This document shows positions 22,951-31,541 of a DNA stretch of 64,000 nt, one piece after another; the first letter of the stretch is position 1, and each line of letters starts with the position of its first letter. The notes under the pieces are model-generated. The model saw only the letters and a program-made list of their open reading frames with translations. It was not told the DNA's origin and searched no databases. This stretch comes from VGBV01 sp963780395 (lineage in GTDB: Bacteria > Actinomycetota > Thermoleophilia > Solirubrobacterales > 70-9), in NCBI GenBank assembly GCA_963780395.1, contig CAWABY010000013.1:62001-126000 (forward strand). The letters run 5' to 3'. The position numbers and the translations under genes were made by a program.

Positions 22951-23709
22951 CTACAGGCCGGGAACGTGCCTGGCCACGTAGCCGCTCGGGTAGGCGTCGG
23001 CGGGATGCCAGCGGGGCCCCTCGCCGCTCGCGTTGCCGACCGTGTCCCAGCGCAAGCCCGCGATCACGGCGTAGACGTGGCCCGGGTTGGCGTAGACCGT
23101 GATCCAGCGGCCCCTGCCGGGGGAGCCCCAGTTCATGAGCTGGCCCGAGGTCGCCGGAGCGCCGAGCATGCCGCCCCCGGCGAGGGCGTAGCTGACCGCG
23201 CCCGAGCAGTCATATCCCCTCGAGCGCCACGAGCCGTGGCCGCCGCCCCAGCGATAGGGCTGGTCGGTGATCTGATTCGCCGCGCTGATCGCCGCTTGGA
23301 TTTCGGGCGGGGCGGTGAACGGTGCGATTGCGGCGTCGCCCACCAGCAGGGCGGCGTCCTCGGCGGATCCGACGGGATGCCTGACCGCCTGGAGTTGCTC
23401 GCGCAGGTGGGGCGGGGGCGGCTCGTAGGCGCCGTTGCTTCCGGCCGAGGCCGGGGGCATGGAGTCCGGGCCGCCGATGGCGACGCCGTTCTTCTCCTTC
23501 GGCCTGGGCGGCGGCGGCGCCGTGGTCTCGGCCGGCTCGGCCTCCCACGGCAAACCCGGCAATTCCGCGTCGGCCGTCTGCTCGGCCGAGGCGCCTTCGG
23601 CGTCGGGCTTGGAGCCGCCGAGGAGAAGCGAGCCCGCTCCGACGAGGGCCGCGGCGATCGCGGCGCAGATCCCGACCCGGCGTCCGATCGGCACACCCTC
23701 CAAGCGCAT
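22951..23709 (-). CDS. Secreted NlpC/P60-like hydrolase
   Basis: 252 aa. An N-terminal membrane helix/signal (GICAAIAAALVGAGSLLLGG) and a Pro-rich linker (residues 55-105) precede a C-terminal catalytic domain: PYRWGGGHGSWRSRGYDCSG with the nucleophile Cys (DCSGAVSYAL), then GRWITVYANPGHVYAVIAGL with the catalytic His. It should cleave peptidoglycan peptides. Paralogue of 29834-30394, but without its c-di-AMP riboswitch. Convergent with the PaiB gene. Confidence 0.85.
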   Translation of the reverse strand: MRLEGVPIGRRVGICAAIAAALVGAGSLLLGGSKPDAEGASAEQTADAELPGLPWEAEPAETTAPPPPRPKEKNGVAIGGPDSMPPASAGSNGAYEPPPPHLREQLQAVRHPVGSAEDAALLVGDAAIAPFTAPPEIQAAISAANQITDQPYRWGGGHGSWRSRGYDCSGAVSYALAGGGMLGAPATSGQLMNWGSPGRGRWITVYANPGHVYAVIAGLRWDTVGNASGEGPRWHPADAYPSGYVARHVPGL

Positions 23710-23822
23710 GGGCCGAGTCTAAGCGGGGAGGCCCCACCCAAGCGCCACTAGGTCAACCAAAGGCCCAGCCGTCAGGGCTGGATCAGCGTCTTGATCGCGA
23801 CGCGGACGGCGGAGACCCTTCG

Positions 23823-23846
23823 GTTTGGATTGCGCGGGGTGGGTAA
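23823..23846 (+). promoter_or_regulatory. SigB/SigF-like promoter
   Basis: GTTT (23823-23826), 14 bp, GGGTAA (23841-23846); start codon 32 nt downstream with its own ribosome binding site. Third SigB-like promoter in the window. Confidence 0.6.
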
Positions 23847-23878
23847 GCGGTTCGAGAGTCGAGGAAAGGAGCCGAGAG

Positions 23879-24211
23879 ATGCCACCCCGTGGAGTCAAGA
23901 AGGGCACGAAGCGCGCCCGCCAGTACGAGCACGTGAAGAAGAGCGAGAAGCGCGCCGGGCGCTCGAATCGAACCGCCGAGCGGATCGCCAGCGCGACCGT
24001 GAACAAGGAGCGAGCGCGCTCGGGAGGGTCCCGGCGGGTGTCGCGAAGCTCCAAGACCGATATCTCCTCGTCACGTCGGGGGGGCCTGCGCTCGGGCAAG
24101 GGCCCGGGGGGCCGCACCCGCGACCAGCTCTACGCCGAGGCCAAGCGCCGCGGCGTGGACGGGCGCTCGAAGATGAACAAGAGCCAGTTGGCTCGCGCCG
24201 TCGGCCGCTGA
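23879..24211 (+). CDS. Basic 'plasmid stabilisation'-type stress protein with SAP/Rho-N-like tail
   Basis: 110 aa, MPPRGVKKGTKRARQYEHVK, AAAGGAG upstream. The middle AERIASATVNKERARSGGSR and DISSSRRGGLRSGKGPGGRT is diagnostic of a common small family. The C-terminus QLYAEAKRRGVDGRSKMNKS resembles a SAP/Rho N-terminal helix-extended-helix DNA-binding motif. The name in databases is historical; the usual context is general stress, which fits the SigB-like promoter. Probably DNA binding. Confidence 0.8.
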   Translation: MPPRGVKKGTKRARQYEHVKKSEKRAGRSNRTAERIASATVNKERARSGGSRRVSRSSKTDISSSRRGGLRSGKGPGGRTRDQLYAEAKRRGVDGRSKMNKSQLARAVGR

Positions 24212-24339
24212 GCGAAGGCTTCGGCCTGGGGCGCCTGTTTCGCGGAAGCCGCGGTTCCCGCCGGTTCGCATAGCCGGACGCTTGTAGCGCGCCGGGTTTT
24301 CCAAGGCTCGCCGTCTGCCCCGTTTGCTGAAGTCAGGAA

Positions 24340-24633
24340 GTGGCGTCGAGACGAGTTGACGGACAGCTCCCGTGGCAGCTGCTCTCGGCGACGGTTCGCA
24401 GCGGGGCTCGCTGCAGCCACTGCGGGTCCGACGAAGACCTCGTCGCCCACCACCGAATGCCGAGGAGGTACGGAGGTCGGGACACGCTCTCGAACCTCGA
24501 GGCGGTCTGCAGGCGCTGTCATCCACGGGTCGAGCAGACCGCGATCGCGCACGCCAAGCTCGAATGGGAGAGCCCGGTTCCGGAGGGACCGCGCCAGCCG
24601 AGGCCTCGCCGCCGTCTCAGCCGCCCGTACTGA
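24340..24633 (+). CDS. HNH endonuclease-domain protein
   Basis: 97 aa from GTG 24340 with AGGAAG upstream. Zinc/HNH core CSHCGSDEDLVAHHRMPRRY followed by NLEAVCRRCHPRVEQ: CxxC, HH, N and CxxCH in the expected order. Small stand-alone HNH proteins are common; the substrate is unknown. Confidence 0.8.
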   Translation: MASRRVDGQLPWQLLSATVRSGARCSHCGSDEDLVAHHRMPRRYGGRDTLSNLEAVCRRCHPRVEQTAIAHAKLEWESPVPEGPRQPRPRRRLSRPY

Positions 24634-24656
24634 TCCGGGTCTGCGACGCTTGGCCC

Positions 24657-26249
24657 GTGGCGCGCCGGAAATCCACCGAACGGGGGTCCGAGGGGCCGCG
24701 GCCGGACCTGCGCGAGGCGCTCGAGCGCCGCGGGCTGACCGACGACGCCGCTCGCCCCGAGGCGGTTGAGCGGCGCCACGCCGCCGGCGCGCGAACGGCG
24801 CGCGAGAACCTCGCCGACCTGGTCGACGCGGGCAGCTTCGTCGAGTACGGCGGGCTCGCGATCGCGGCCCAGCGGGGGCGCCGCGAGCTCAGCGAGCTGC
24901 TCGAGCGCACGCCTGCCGACGGCCTGATCGCGGGGGTCGGCACCGTCAACGCGGAGCAGTTCGGCGACCGCGCCGCCTGCGCGGTCCTCTCCTACGACTA
25001 CACGGTCCTCGCCGGCACCCAGGGCACGATGGGCCACAAGAAGAAGGACCGCCTGTTCGAGCTGATCGAGCGCATGAAGCTGCCGACGGTGTTCTTCGCC
25101 GAGGGCGGGGGAGGGCGGCCCGGGGATACGGACCACGCCGTCGTTTCGGCGCTCGAGACCCGCGCCTTCGCCCTCTGGGCCCGCCTCTCGGGCGTCGTGC
25201 CCAGGATCGCGATCGTCGCCGGGCGCTGCTTCGCGGGCAACGCCGTCATCGCCGGAGCCTCGGACCTGATCGTGGCGACCGAGAGCGTCTCGCTGGGGAT
25301 GGGAGGCCCGGCGATGATCGAGGGCGGCGGGCTCGGCACGGTCGACCCCAACGACGTCGGCCCCTTCGAGACCCAGTCCCGCAACGGGGTGATCGACGTC
25401 GGCGTCGCCGATGAGGCCGAGGCCGTCGCCGTGACGAAGCGGCTCCTCTCCTACTTCCAGGGCTCGCTGGACACAGGGACCGCCCCCGACCAGGCCCGGC
25501 TGCGCGAGTTGGTGCCCGAGCGACGTCGCCGTGCCTATGACGTCCGCACGGTCGTTGAGACGCTCGCCGACGAGGGCTCGGCCACCTTCCTGCGCGAGCG
25601 CTTCGGCCCCGCGATGGTGACGGCGCTCGTGCGGATCGAAGGGCGGCCGCTCGGCATCATCGCCAACAACCCGATGCATTTGGCGGGCGCCATCGACAGC
25701 GACGCCGCCGACAAGGCCGCCCGGTTCATGCAGCTCTGCGACGCCTTCGGCCTGCCGCTGCTCTCGCTGATCGACACCCCGGGGATGATGGTCGGGCCCG
25801 AGGCGGAGGGCACCGCGCTGGTGCGCCACTGCTCGCGGTTGTTCGTGACCGCCGCGGGGCTGCGGGTCCCGTTCGTGTCGGTGATCCTGCGCAAGGCGTA
25901 CGGCCTCGGCGCCCAGGCGATGGCCGCGGGCAGCCTGCACGAGCCGCTGCTGACCGTCGGCTGGCCCACGGCGGAGTTGGGGCCCATGGGCCTGGAAGGT
26001 GCGGTCCGGCTGGGGCTTCGCCGCGAGCTGGAGGCGATCGCCGACGAGGACGAACGCGAGGCGCGGGTGCAGGAGCTGACCGAACAGGCGCACGAGAACG
26101 CCAAGGCCCTGAACGCCGCCACCATGTTCGAGCTCGACGACGTGATCGACCCGGCCGAGACACGGGGCCTGATCAGCAGGACCCTGGCCGCTGCCGGGAG
26201 CGCGGGCGGCGCGGAGGCGACGCCCCGCCGCTTCGTCGACACCTGGTAG
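24657..26249 (+). CDS. Acyl-CoA carboxylase carboxyltransferase (beta) subunit
   Basis: 530 aa from GTG 24657 (VARRKSTERG). Carboxyltransferase N and C domains: LVDAGSFVEYGGLAIAAQRG, ACAVLSYDYTVLAGTQGTMG, VFFAEGGGGRPGD, RCFAGNAVIAGASDLIVATE, then PLLSLIDTPGMMVGPEAEGT and LRKAYGLGAQAMAAGSLHEP. The two oxyanion-hole glycine segments and the biotin/acyl-CoA binding layout match propionyl/methylcrotonyl-type enzymes. No biotin carboxylase gene is nearby. Substrate not determined. Confidence 0.9.
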   Translation: MARRKSTERGSEGPRPDLREALERRGLTDDAARPEAVERRHAAGARTARENLADLVDAGSFVEYGGLAIAAQRGRRELSELLERTPADGLIAGVGTVNAEQFGDRAACAVLSYDYTVLAGTQGTMGHKKKDRLFELIERMKLPTVFFAEGGGGRPGDTDHAVVSALETRAFALWARLSGVVPRIAIVAGRCFAGNAVIAGASDLIVATESVSLGMGGPAMIEGGGLGTVDPNDVGPFETQSRNGVIDVGVADEAEAVAVTKRLLSYFQGSLDTGTAPDQARLRELVPERRRRAYDVRTVVETLADEGSATFLRERFGPAMVTALVRIEGRPLGIIANNPMHLAGAIDSDAADKAARFMQLCDAFGLPLLSLIDTPGMMVGPEAEGTALVRHCSRLFVTAAGLRVPFVSVILRKAYGLGAQAMAAGSLHEPLLTVGWPTAELGPMGLEGAVRLGLRRELEAIADEDEREARVQELTEQAHENAKALNAATMFELDDVIDPAETRGLISRTLAAAGSAGGAEATPRRFVDTW

Positions 26250-26251
26250 CT

Positions 26252-27697
26252 CTAGGCGGGCTCGCGCCAGCGGCGTTCGAACGGGAGCCGCCAGCGGCGC
26301 GGCGCGATCACGTCGTTCACCTCGCTGGGCCCCCAGCTCTCCTGCTCGTAGGGGAGCACCGGCAGGTCCGCCCGCAGCAGCGGCTCGGAGATCTCCCAGA
26401 GCCGCTCGATCCCGTCCGCGGTCGTGAACAGCGTGTGGTCGCCGATCATCGCGTCGCGGATCAGGCGCTGGTAGGCCTCAAGGCCGTCCGTGTGGTCGGT
26501 CTCCTGGAGGGAGAACTGCAGACTGTGCTTGTCGAGCAGGATGCCCGGCCCGGGTCGCTTCCCGTAGAAGGAGAGCGAGAGGCGGGCCGACTCGTCCAAG
26601 TCGAACGTCAGGTGGTCCGGCCCGAAGTCGCCCAGGCCGGCGCCGTCCGGGAACATGCTCTGCGGCGGCTCTCGGAAGGCGATCGAGATGATCCGCCAGC
26701 CCTCGGCCATCCGCTTGCCGGTGCGCAGGAAGAACGGCACCCCCGCCCAGCGCCAATTGTCGACCTCGCAGCGCAGCGCGACCAGCGTCTCGGCCTCGCC
26801 GGGGTATCCCTCGTAGCGGCCGCGCACCGCGGAGGTGGGGTCGAGCGGACGCATGCTGCTGAAGACCTTGTTCTTCTCGGTGGTGATCGCGGCCGGCCTC
26901 AGGGCGGTCGGCGGCTCCATCGCGACGAAGGCGAGGATCTGCATCAGGTGGGTCACGACCATGTCCCGGAACGCCCCGGCCTGGTCGTAGAAGCCGGCGC
27001 GGTCGTCGACCGAGAGCGTCTCGGGGACGTCGATCTGCACGTGGTCGATGTGGGTGCGGCTCCAGATCGGCTCGAACAGCCCGTTGGCGAAGCGCAGCGC
27101 GAGGATGTTGAGCGCGGCCTCCTTGCCGAGGTAATGGTCGATGCGGAAGACATGCTCCTCATCGAAGCAGCGGTGGATCGCGTCGTTCAGGGCCCTGGCC
27201 GACACCAGGTCGGTGCCGAACGGCTTCTCGAGCAGCAGGCGGGCACGCTCGACGAGGCCGGCCTCGGTGATCAGCTCGATCAGCGGCATGGTCGCCGACG
27301 GGGGGACGCTGAGGTAGTGCAGCAGCCGCGGGTTTCCGTCCAGGTCCCCGCGGGTGCCCTCGACCGCGGCGGCGAGGGCCTCAGGGCCCTTCGTGGTGTC
27401 GACGTGGCTGAGTCTGGCGACGAATCGGTCGATGACCTCGGGGTCGCGATCGGCCGAGCCGAACTCGTCAATCGAGCGGCGGGCCAGCTCGCGGAACGCG
27501 TCGTCGCCGATGTCCTTGCGCGAGCTCCCCACCAACCGAAAGTCCGGCATCAGCTCGGCCTCGCAGAGGTGAAGCAGGCCGGGGATGAGCTTGCGCCGCG
27601 CCAGGTCGCCCGTCGCCCCGAACAGGACGATCACGTGCGGCTCGATCTCGGTCCCGGAGGCTCTGGGTGGAACGGGCTCGGTCGGCTCGCCCGGCAT
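26252..27697 (-). CDS. zwf: Glucose-6-phosphate dehydrogenase
   Basis: 481 aa. NADP fold VIVLFGATGDLARRKLIPGL, LLLEKPFGTDL, the active-site signature FRIDHYLGKEAALNILALRF with the catalytic His, and VPFFLRTGKRMA near the C-terminus. It makes NADPH and 6-phosphogluconolactone, first step of the oxidative pentose phosphate pathway. The ATG starts directly after the stop of the upstream metallo-hydrolase (no gap), so it is cotranscribed with that gene. Confidence 0.97.
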   Translation of the reverse strand: MPGEPTEPVPPRASGTEIEPHVIVLFGATGDLARRKLIPGLLHLCEAELMPDFRLVGSSRKDIGDDAFRELARRSIDEFGSADRDPEVIDRFVARLSHVDTTKGPEALAAAVEGTRGDLDGNPRLLHYLSVPPSATMPLIELITEAGLVERARLLLEKPFGTDLVSARALNDAIHRCFDEEHVFRIDHYLGKEAALNILALRFANGLFEPIWSRTHIDHVQIDVPETLSVDDRAGFYDQAGAFRDMVVTHLMQILAFVAMEPPTALRPAAITTEKNKVFSSMRPLDPTSAVRGRYEGYPGEAETLVALRCEVDNWRWAGVPFFLRTGKRMAEGWRIISIAFREPPQSMFPDGAGLGDFGPDHLTFDLDESARLSLSFYGKRPGPGILLDKHSLQFSLQETDHTDGLEAYQRLIRDAMIGDHTLFTTADGIERLWEISEPLLRADLPVLPYEQESWGPSEVNDVIAPRRWRLPFERRWREPA

Positions 27698-28465
27698 CTA
27701 GCCGCGCTTGACCTGCGAGCCCCCGACGACCGCGTCCTCGCCGTTGTCGGCGAATCGCACCCAGGCCTTGTTGCCGCCGTCGTAGTCGGGCGCCCAGAGG
27801 ACCAGGGTCGCCTCGCGCCGCTGTTCGGCGTCGGCGGGGCCGACGCTGCAACGGTCGGTCCCCTCCTCGTCCTTGCCGCGCCAGATGCGGATGAATGGGT
27901 TCGACTCCCACTCGTCGCCGATCGTCGAGGGCTGCTTGTGGCCCGGGTGGATCCGCGTCTCGGGCGGCAGCTTCATCAGTTTCTCCATGATCGAGGCCTT
28001 GAGGTCCTCGAAGCCGGTGGCGCCGGGTGCCATCGTGCCGCCGACCGTGCCCTTGAAGATGACGTCGGCCGTGAGGCAGTCGGTGTCGTCGATCTTCAGC
28101 GCGTTGTGGTCGGCGCAGTGGCCCGGGGTGTGGATCGGCTCGATCCGCAGCTCACCCGACTCGATCACGTCGCCCTCGGTGAAGGTCTCGGTGACGACGC
28201 CGTCGCCCAGCTCCTTCGCGGTCAGCTCGTGCGCGAGAAGGGGAACGCCGTACCGCTCGGCCAGCTTCTCGGCGCCGACCACGTGGTCCCAATGATGGTG
28301 GGTGAGCAGCACGTGGGTGATCTCGGTGCCCTCTCGGTCCACGCGCTCGGTGAGAGGCTCGGTCACCTCGTTCGAATCGACCAGCACGCCCTTGCCGCCA
28401 GGCGCGTCGACGACCAGGTAGGCGTTCGAAAGCCAGTCGGGGTGCTCGACGCGCTGCAGGATCAC
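27698..28465 (-). CDS. Metallo-beta-lactamase-fold hydrolase
   Basis: 255 aa. Metal-binding motif HVLLTHHHWDHVVGAEKLAE, then IHTPGHCADHNALKIDD, TADVIFKGTVGG and RIHPGHKQPSTIGDEW. Glyoxalase II-like single-domain hydrolase. It sits between a class III-type alcohol dehydrogenase and zwf. In other actinobacteria such a hydrolase follows the thiol-dependent formaldehyde dehydrogenase, so a thioester substrate is likely (inference). Confidence 0.9.
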   Translation of the reverse strand: MILQRVEHPDWLSNAYLVVDAPGGKGVLVDSNEVTEPLTERVDREGTEITHVLLTHHHWDHVVGAEKLAERYGVPLLAHELTAKELGDGVVTETFTEGDVIESGELRIEPIHTPGHCADHNALKIDDTDCLTADVIFKGTVGGTMAPGATGFEDLKASIMEKLMKLPPETRIHPGHKQPSTIGDEWESNPFIRIWRGKDEEGTDRCSVGPADAEQRREATLVLWAPDYDGGNKAWVRFADNGEDAVVGGSQVKRG

Positions 28466-28469
28466 GGCA

Positions 28470-29576
28470 CTAGCTATAGCGGATCACGCTGCGGATCCCG
28501 TCTTGGGCCTCCATCAGCTCGAAGCCCTTGTTGACCTCGTCCAGCGTCAGGTGGTGGGAGATGAAGGGCTCAACGTCGATCTCGCCCGCCATGTAGCGAG
28601 CGACCAGCGCGGGCACTTCATCGCGGCCCTTGACCCCGCCGAACGAGGAACCGGCGACCCGGCGGCCGGTGATCAGCCAGCGGGGGATGATGTCGAGCGT
28701 CTCGCCCTGGCCCGCGACGCCCGCCACGGTGCACAGGCCCCAGGCCATCCTGGCGGCCTCGACCGCCTGCGCCATCACCCCGACGAGGCCCGTCGCCTCG
28801 AAGGTGTAGTCGGCCCCGAAGCCGTCGGTCATCTCGAGGATCTGCTCGACCGCGCCCTCGCCGCCCTCCAGGACGTCGGTCGCGCCCTGCCCCCTTGCGA
28901 GCTCGAGGCGGTCCGCGGAGAGGTCGACGCAGACGATTCGCTCGGCGCCCTGCAGACGGCAACCGGCGACGGCGCCGAGCCCGACCATCCCGGCGCCGAA
29001 GACGACGCAGGTGCTCCCGGGTTCGACCTTGGCTGTGTTGATCGCAGCACCGAGGCCGGTCGAGAGCCCGCAGGCGAACAGACAGGTGTGCTCGGCGGGC
29101 GCCTCGGGGTTGACCTTGGCGAGCGAGTACTCGGACATCACCGTGTACTCCGCGAAGGTCGAGCAGCCCATGAAGTGGCGCATCTCCTCTCCGTCGCGCG
29201 AGAGCCGCGCGCTGCCGTCGGGCAGGTGGCCCTTGTTCTGCTCGTCGCGGATCGCGAGGCAGAGGTTCGTGCGCTCGTCGAGGCAGTGGGCGCACTCCCG
29301 GCAGCGCGCCGAGAACAGGGTGACCACATGGTCGCCCTCGGCCAGCTCGGAGACGCCGGGGCCGACCTTCTCGACCACGCCCGCTCCCTCGTGGCCGAGC
29401 ACGGTCGGCGCGTAGCCGGAGGGGTCGGCTCCCGAGGCGGTGTAGAGGTCGGTGTGACAGACCCCGCACGCCTGCAGGCGGACAAGCACCTCGCCCGGCC
29501 GCGGATCGGCGAGCTCCAGCTCCTGGACCTCGAGCGGCTTTCCGAATTCCTCGAGCACGGCGGCGCGCATCTTCAT
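28470..29576 (-). CDS. Class III-type zinc alcohol dehydrogenase (thiol-adduct dehydrogenase-like)
   Basis: 368 aa from ATG 29576 with AGAGGAGG 8 nt upstream. Catalytic zinc CGVCHTDLYTASGADP and GHEGAG, structural zinc CRECAHCLDERTNLC, LACGLST-type segment FACGLSTGLGAAINTAKVEP, and NAD fold VVFGAGMVGLGAVAGC. The block HFMGCSTFAEYTV is typical of class III enzymes that oxidise S-(hydroxymethyl)glutathione or mycothiol. Actinobacteria use mycothiol, so formaldehyde detoxification with the neighbouring hydrolase is plausible. Confidence 0.9.
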   Translation of the reverse strand: MKMRAAVLEEFGKPLEVQELELADPRPGEVLVRLQACGVCHTDLYTASGADPSGYAPTVLGHEGAGVVEKVGPGVSELAEGDHVVTLFSARCRECAHCLDERTNLCLAIRDEQNKGHLPDGSARLSRDGEEMRHFMGCSTFAEYTVMSEYSLAKVNPEAPAEHTCLFACGLSTGLGAAINTAKVEPGSTCVVFGAGMVGLGAVAGCRLQGAERIVCVDLSADRLELARGQGATDVLEGGEGAVEQILEMTDGFGADYTFEATGLVGVMAQAVEAARMAWGLCTVAGVAGQGETLDIIPRWLITGRRVAGSSFGGVKGRDEVPALVARYMAGEIDVEPFISHHLTLDEVNKGFELMEAQDGIRSVIRYS

Positions 29577-29695
29577 CGGCGGATCCTCCTCTGGGCGCTT
29601 GTGCGGTAGGCGCATCCTACGCGCGCGGCATGTGACTTCAAGTACGAGCAACCGTTAACACTTCCCTCATACCTGCTAGGCTGCCGCGCAGCAAA

Positions 29696-29820
29696 CGCCG
29701 AGTCCCGTCCCCACCGAAGGGACGGGAGCGGGGGAACCGAAGCAGTTGGGGCGAACCCACCCTGAAGTGGGGGCGCAGGCTCCTTTAGCGCCAGCCCGTC
29801 AGCTAACCCCGCAGGCCGAC
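29696..29820 (+). ncRNA. c-di-AMP riboswitch (ydaO/yuaA class)
   Basis: Conserved blocks in the expected order: CGCCGAGTCCC, GGGACGGGAGCGGGGGAACC, AGTTGGGGCGAA, GGGGGCGCAGG, and the 3' block CCCGTCAGCTAACCCCGCAG. TAGGCT at 29678-29683 is a likely -10. In actinobacteria this class sits ahead of resuscitation-type and NlpC/P60 wall hydrolases and turns them off when c-di-AMP binds. Here the gene starts 14 nt after the aptamer. Confidence 0.92.
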
Positions 29821-29833
29821 GAAGGAGATGGTT

Positions 29834-30394
29834 GTGCGGTCAAAGACGTTCACTTGCAGGCAGTTCGCGGTAGCCGGACTCGTTTCCGCGTTCTTGCTTA
29901 CGGGGGCATCCTCGGCGTTCGCTCAGTCGGGCGGCACCCCCGCCCCTGGCGGCGGCAGCGCGGCCGCGACTGGGCCGGCAGGAAAGGCGACCTTGCTGCC
30001 GAGCGGCAAGGCCGTCGCTCCGGCCAACGCGCCGCAGGCGGTCATCAACGCGATCGCCGCCGGCAACGCGATTCGCAAGAAGCCCTACATCTACGGAGGC
30101 GGGCACCGGAGCTTCACCGCCAAGGGCTATGACTGCTCGGGCGCGGTCAGCTACGTGCTGAACGGCGCCGGTCTGCTCGACAGCCCGATGCCCTCTGGCC
30201 CGATGATGAAGTGGGGCTCACCGGGCAAGGGCAAGTGGATCACCGTGTTCGCCAACCCCGGCCACGCCTACATGAAGGTCGCGGGGCTGCGCTTCGACAC
30301 CTCGTCGATGGGCAGCGGTGGCAACGGCCCGCGCTGGCGCGCCACCAAGCGCTCGCCCAGAGGCTTCTCGGTCCGGCACGCCTCAGGCTTCTAG
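29834..30394 (+). CDS. Secreted NlpC/P60-like hydrolase under c-di-AMP riboswitch
   Basis: 186 aa from GTG 29834, 6 nt behind AAGGAG; the ATG at 29828 abuts the ribosome binding site. Signal peptide FAVAGLVSAFLLTGASSAFA. The catalytic domain matches the gene at 22951: KPYIYGGGHRSFTAKGYDCS with catalytic Cys, GKWITVFANPGHAYMKVAGL with catalytic His, and RWRATKRSPRGFSVRH. The Pro-rich linker of the paralogue is reduced to a short PAPGGGSAAATG stretch. Peptidoglycan remodelling at osmotic stress or growth transitions is the expected role. Confidence 0.88.
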   Translation: MRSKTFTCRQFAVAGLVSAFLLTGASSAFAQSGGTPAPGGGSAAATGPAGKATLLPSGKAVAPANAPQAVINAIAAGNAIRKKPYIYGGGHRSFTAKGYDCSGAVSYVLNGAGLLDSPMPSGPMMKWGSPGKGKWITVFANPGHAYMKVAGLRFDTSSMGSGGNGPRWRATKRSPRGFSVRHASGF

Positions 30395-30410
30395 CGACCG
30401 AGCCCCGGGT

Positions 30411-31508
30411 TCAGAAGGCCGAGCGGGTGAGGCCCGGCTTCGCCTCCTTGCTCACGCGCAGACGCTCGTCGGCGCGGGCGAGCAGAGCGTCGAGGCCGTC
30501 TCCGTCCTCGGGGAAGACCGCGCAGCCGGTGCAAGCGCCGAGCCGGCGCCCGTCCACCTTCACCTCGGCGATGCCGTGTCGCAGGCGAGATGCAAGCTCC
30601 TCGGCGCGGTCGCGACCGGTCTCGGGCGCGACCACGCAGAACTCGTCGCCGCCGTGGCGCACGAGCACGTCCGAGGCCCGAACCGAACCCATCAGCGACC
30701 CGGCAACCTCCTGCAGAACCCGGTCGCCGTGCTGGTGGCCGTGCTCGTCGTTCACCCGCTTGAAGTCGTCGAGATCGACTACCACCAGCGCCAGCGAGCG
30801 CCGGTGGCGGCGGTGGTGGCCGAGCTCGCTCGGCAGCTTCTGCAGCAGCATCCTGTAGTTGCCGACCCCCGTCAGCGGATCGCTCTCGGCCAGGCGCCGG
30901 AACCGCGCCTCGCTCGCCACCAGCCGCTCGCGCAGGAAGGTGATCGCCCCTGCGGTCAGCAGCAGGGTGGGAATCAGCACCAGCCCCTGGATCAGGGTCT
31001 CGCGCGCCGTCTCGGGGTCATAGGCGATCGGCAGCAATGCCGCCACCGATGCGAGCGCGAACTGGAAGGCGATGATCCTGCGCTCTGCGAAGACGTAGGC
31101 CGCGTAGAAGCAGACCAGGATGTAGAAGGTCGCGAACACTTCGCCGGCCAGCCAAACGGTGAGCGCGATCTCCAACGTCGCGATCGCCGTCATCAGCGGC
31201 AGCCAGCGGCGGCTGACCCGGTCGGCGAGCAGCCAGCAGACCCCCGCCGAGACGAAGGCCAGCAGCGGCAGCAGGTAGATGGTCGGCTCGTGGGCCGGAC
31301 GGTGCAGCGCGTCTGCCGGGATCGCGGCCAGGCCGCCGCCGATGAAGAGGACCGTGGCCAGCCTCCAATAGCGCCGCTGCAGGTCCGGCTCGCTGGTCGC
31401 GGGCTCGATCGGCATCAAAAGGGGCGATCGCTCGCCATCGTCCTCCACTCCCCCCGAGCGGCTCTGGGTACCCCTCATGCCCACCCCATCGGATGAATCT
31501 GTGGCCAC
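30411..31508 (-). CDS. Membrane diguanylate cyclase (GGDEF)
   Basis: 365 aa. Residues 45-200 hold about six transmembrane helices (ATVLFIGGGLAAIPADAL, TIYLLPLLAFVSAGVCWLLA, TLLLTAGAITFL). The C-terminal GGDEF domain has DPLTGVGNYRMLLQ, VVVDLDDFKRVNDEHGHQHG and the active site RHGGDEF. An inhibitory site RxxD (RASD) lies five residues before GGDEF, so product feedback is expected. Makes cyclic di-GMP. GTG start; divergent from the coiled-coil gene at 31542 with 33 bp between. Confidence 0.93.
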   Translation of the reverse strand: MATDSSDGVGMRGTQSRSGGVEDDGERSPLLMPIEPATSEPDLQRRYWRLATVLFIGGGLAAIPADALHRPAHEPTIYLLPLLAFVSAGVCWLLADRVSRRWLPLMTAIATLEIALTVWLAGEVFATFYILVCFYAAYVFAERRIIAFQFALASVAALLPIAYDPETARETLIQGLVLIPTLLLTAGAITFLRERLVASEARFRRLAESDPLTGVGNYRMLLQKLPSELGHHRRHRRSLALVVVDLDDFKRVNDEHGHQHGDRVLQEVAGSLMGSVRASDVLVRHGGDEFCVVAPETGRDRAEELASRLRHGIAEVKVDGRRLGACTGCAVFPEDGDGLDALLARADERLRVSKEAKPGLTRSAF

Positions 31509-31541
31509 GCTTTAGCCGACCGAGCCGATAGGTTCCGGCGC

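Noticed and set aside
24519..28534. Very long antisense frames opposite the carboxyltransferase and opposite zwf/hydrolase
   Set aside because: Shadows of codon bias: Arg/Gly/Asp-rich, no domain motifs, while the opposite strand has clear catalytic motifs.
29828..29833. ATG 29828 as start of the riboswitch-controlled hydrolase
   Set aside because: It directly abuts AAGGAG with no spacer; GTG 29834 has the proper distance.
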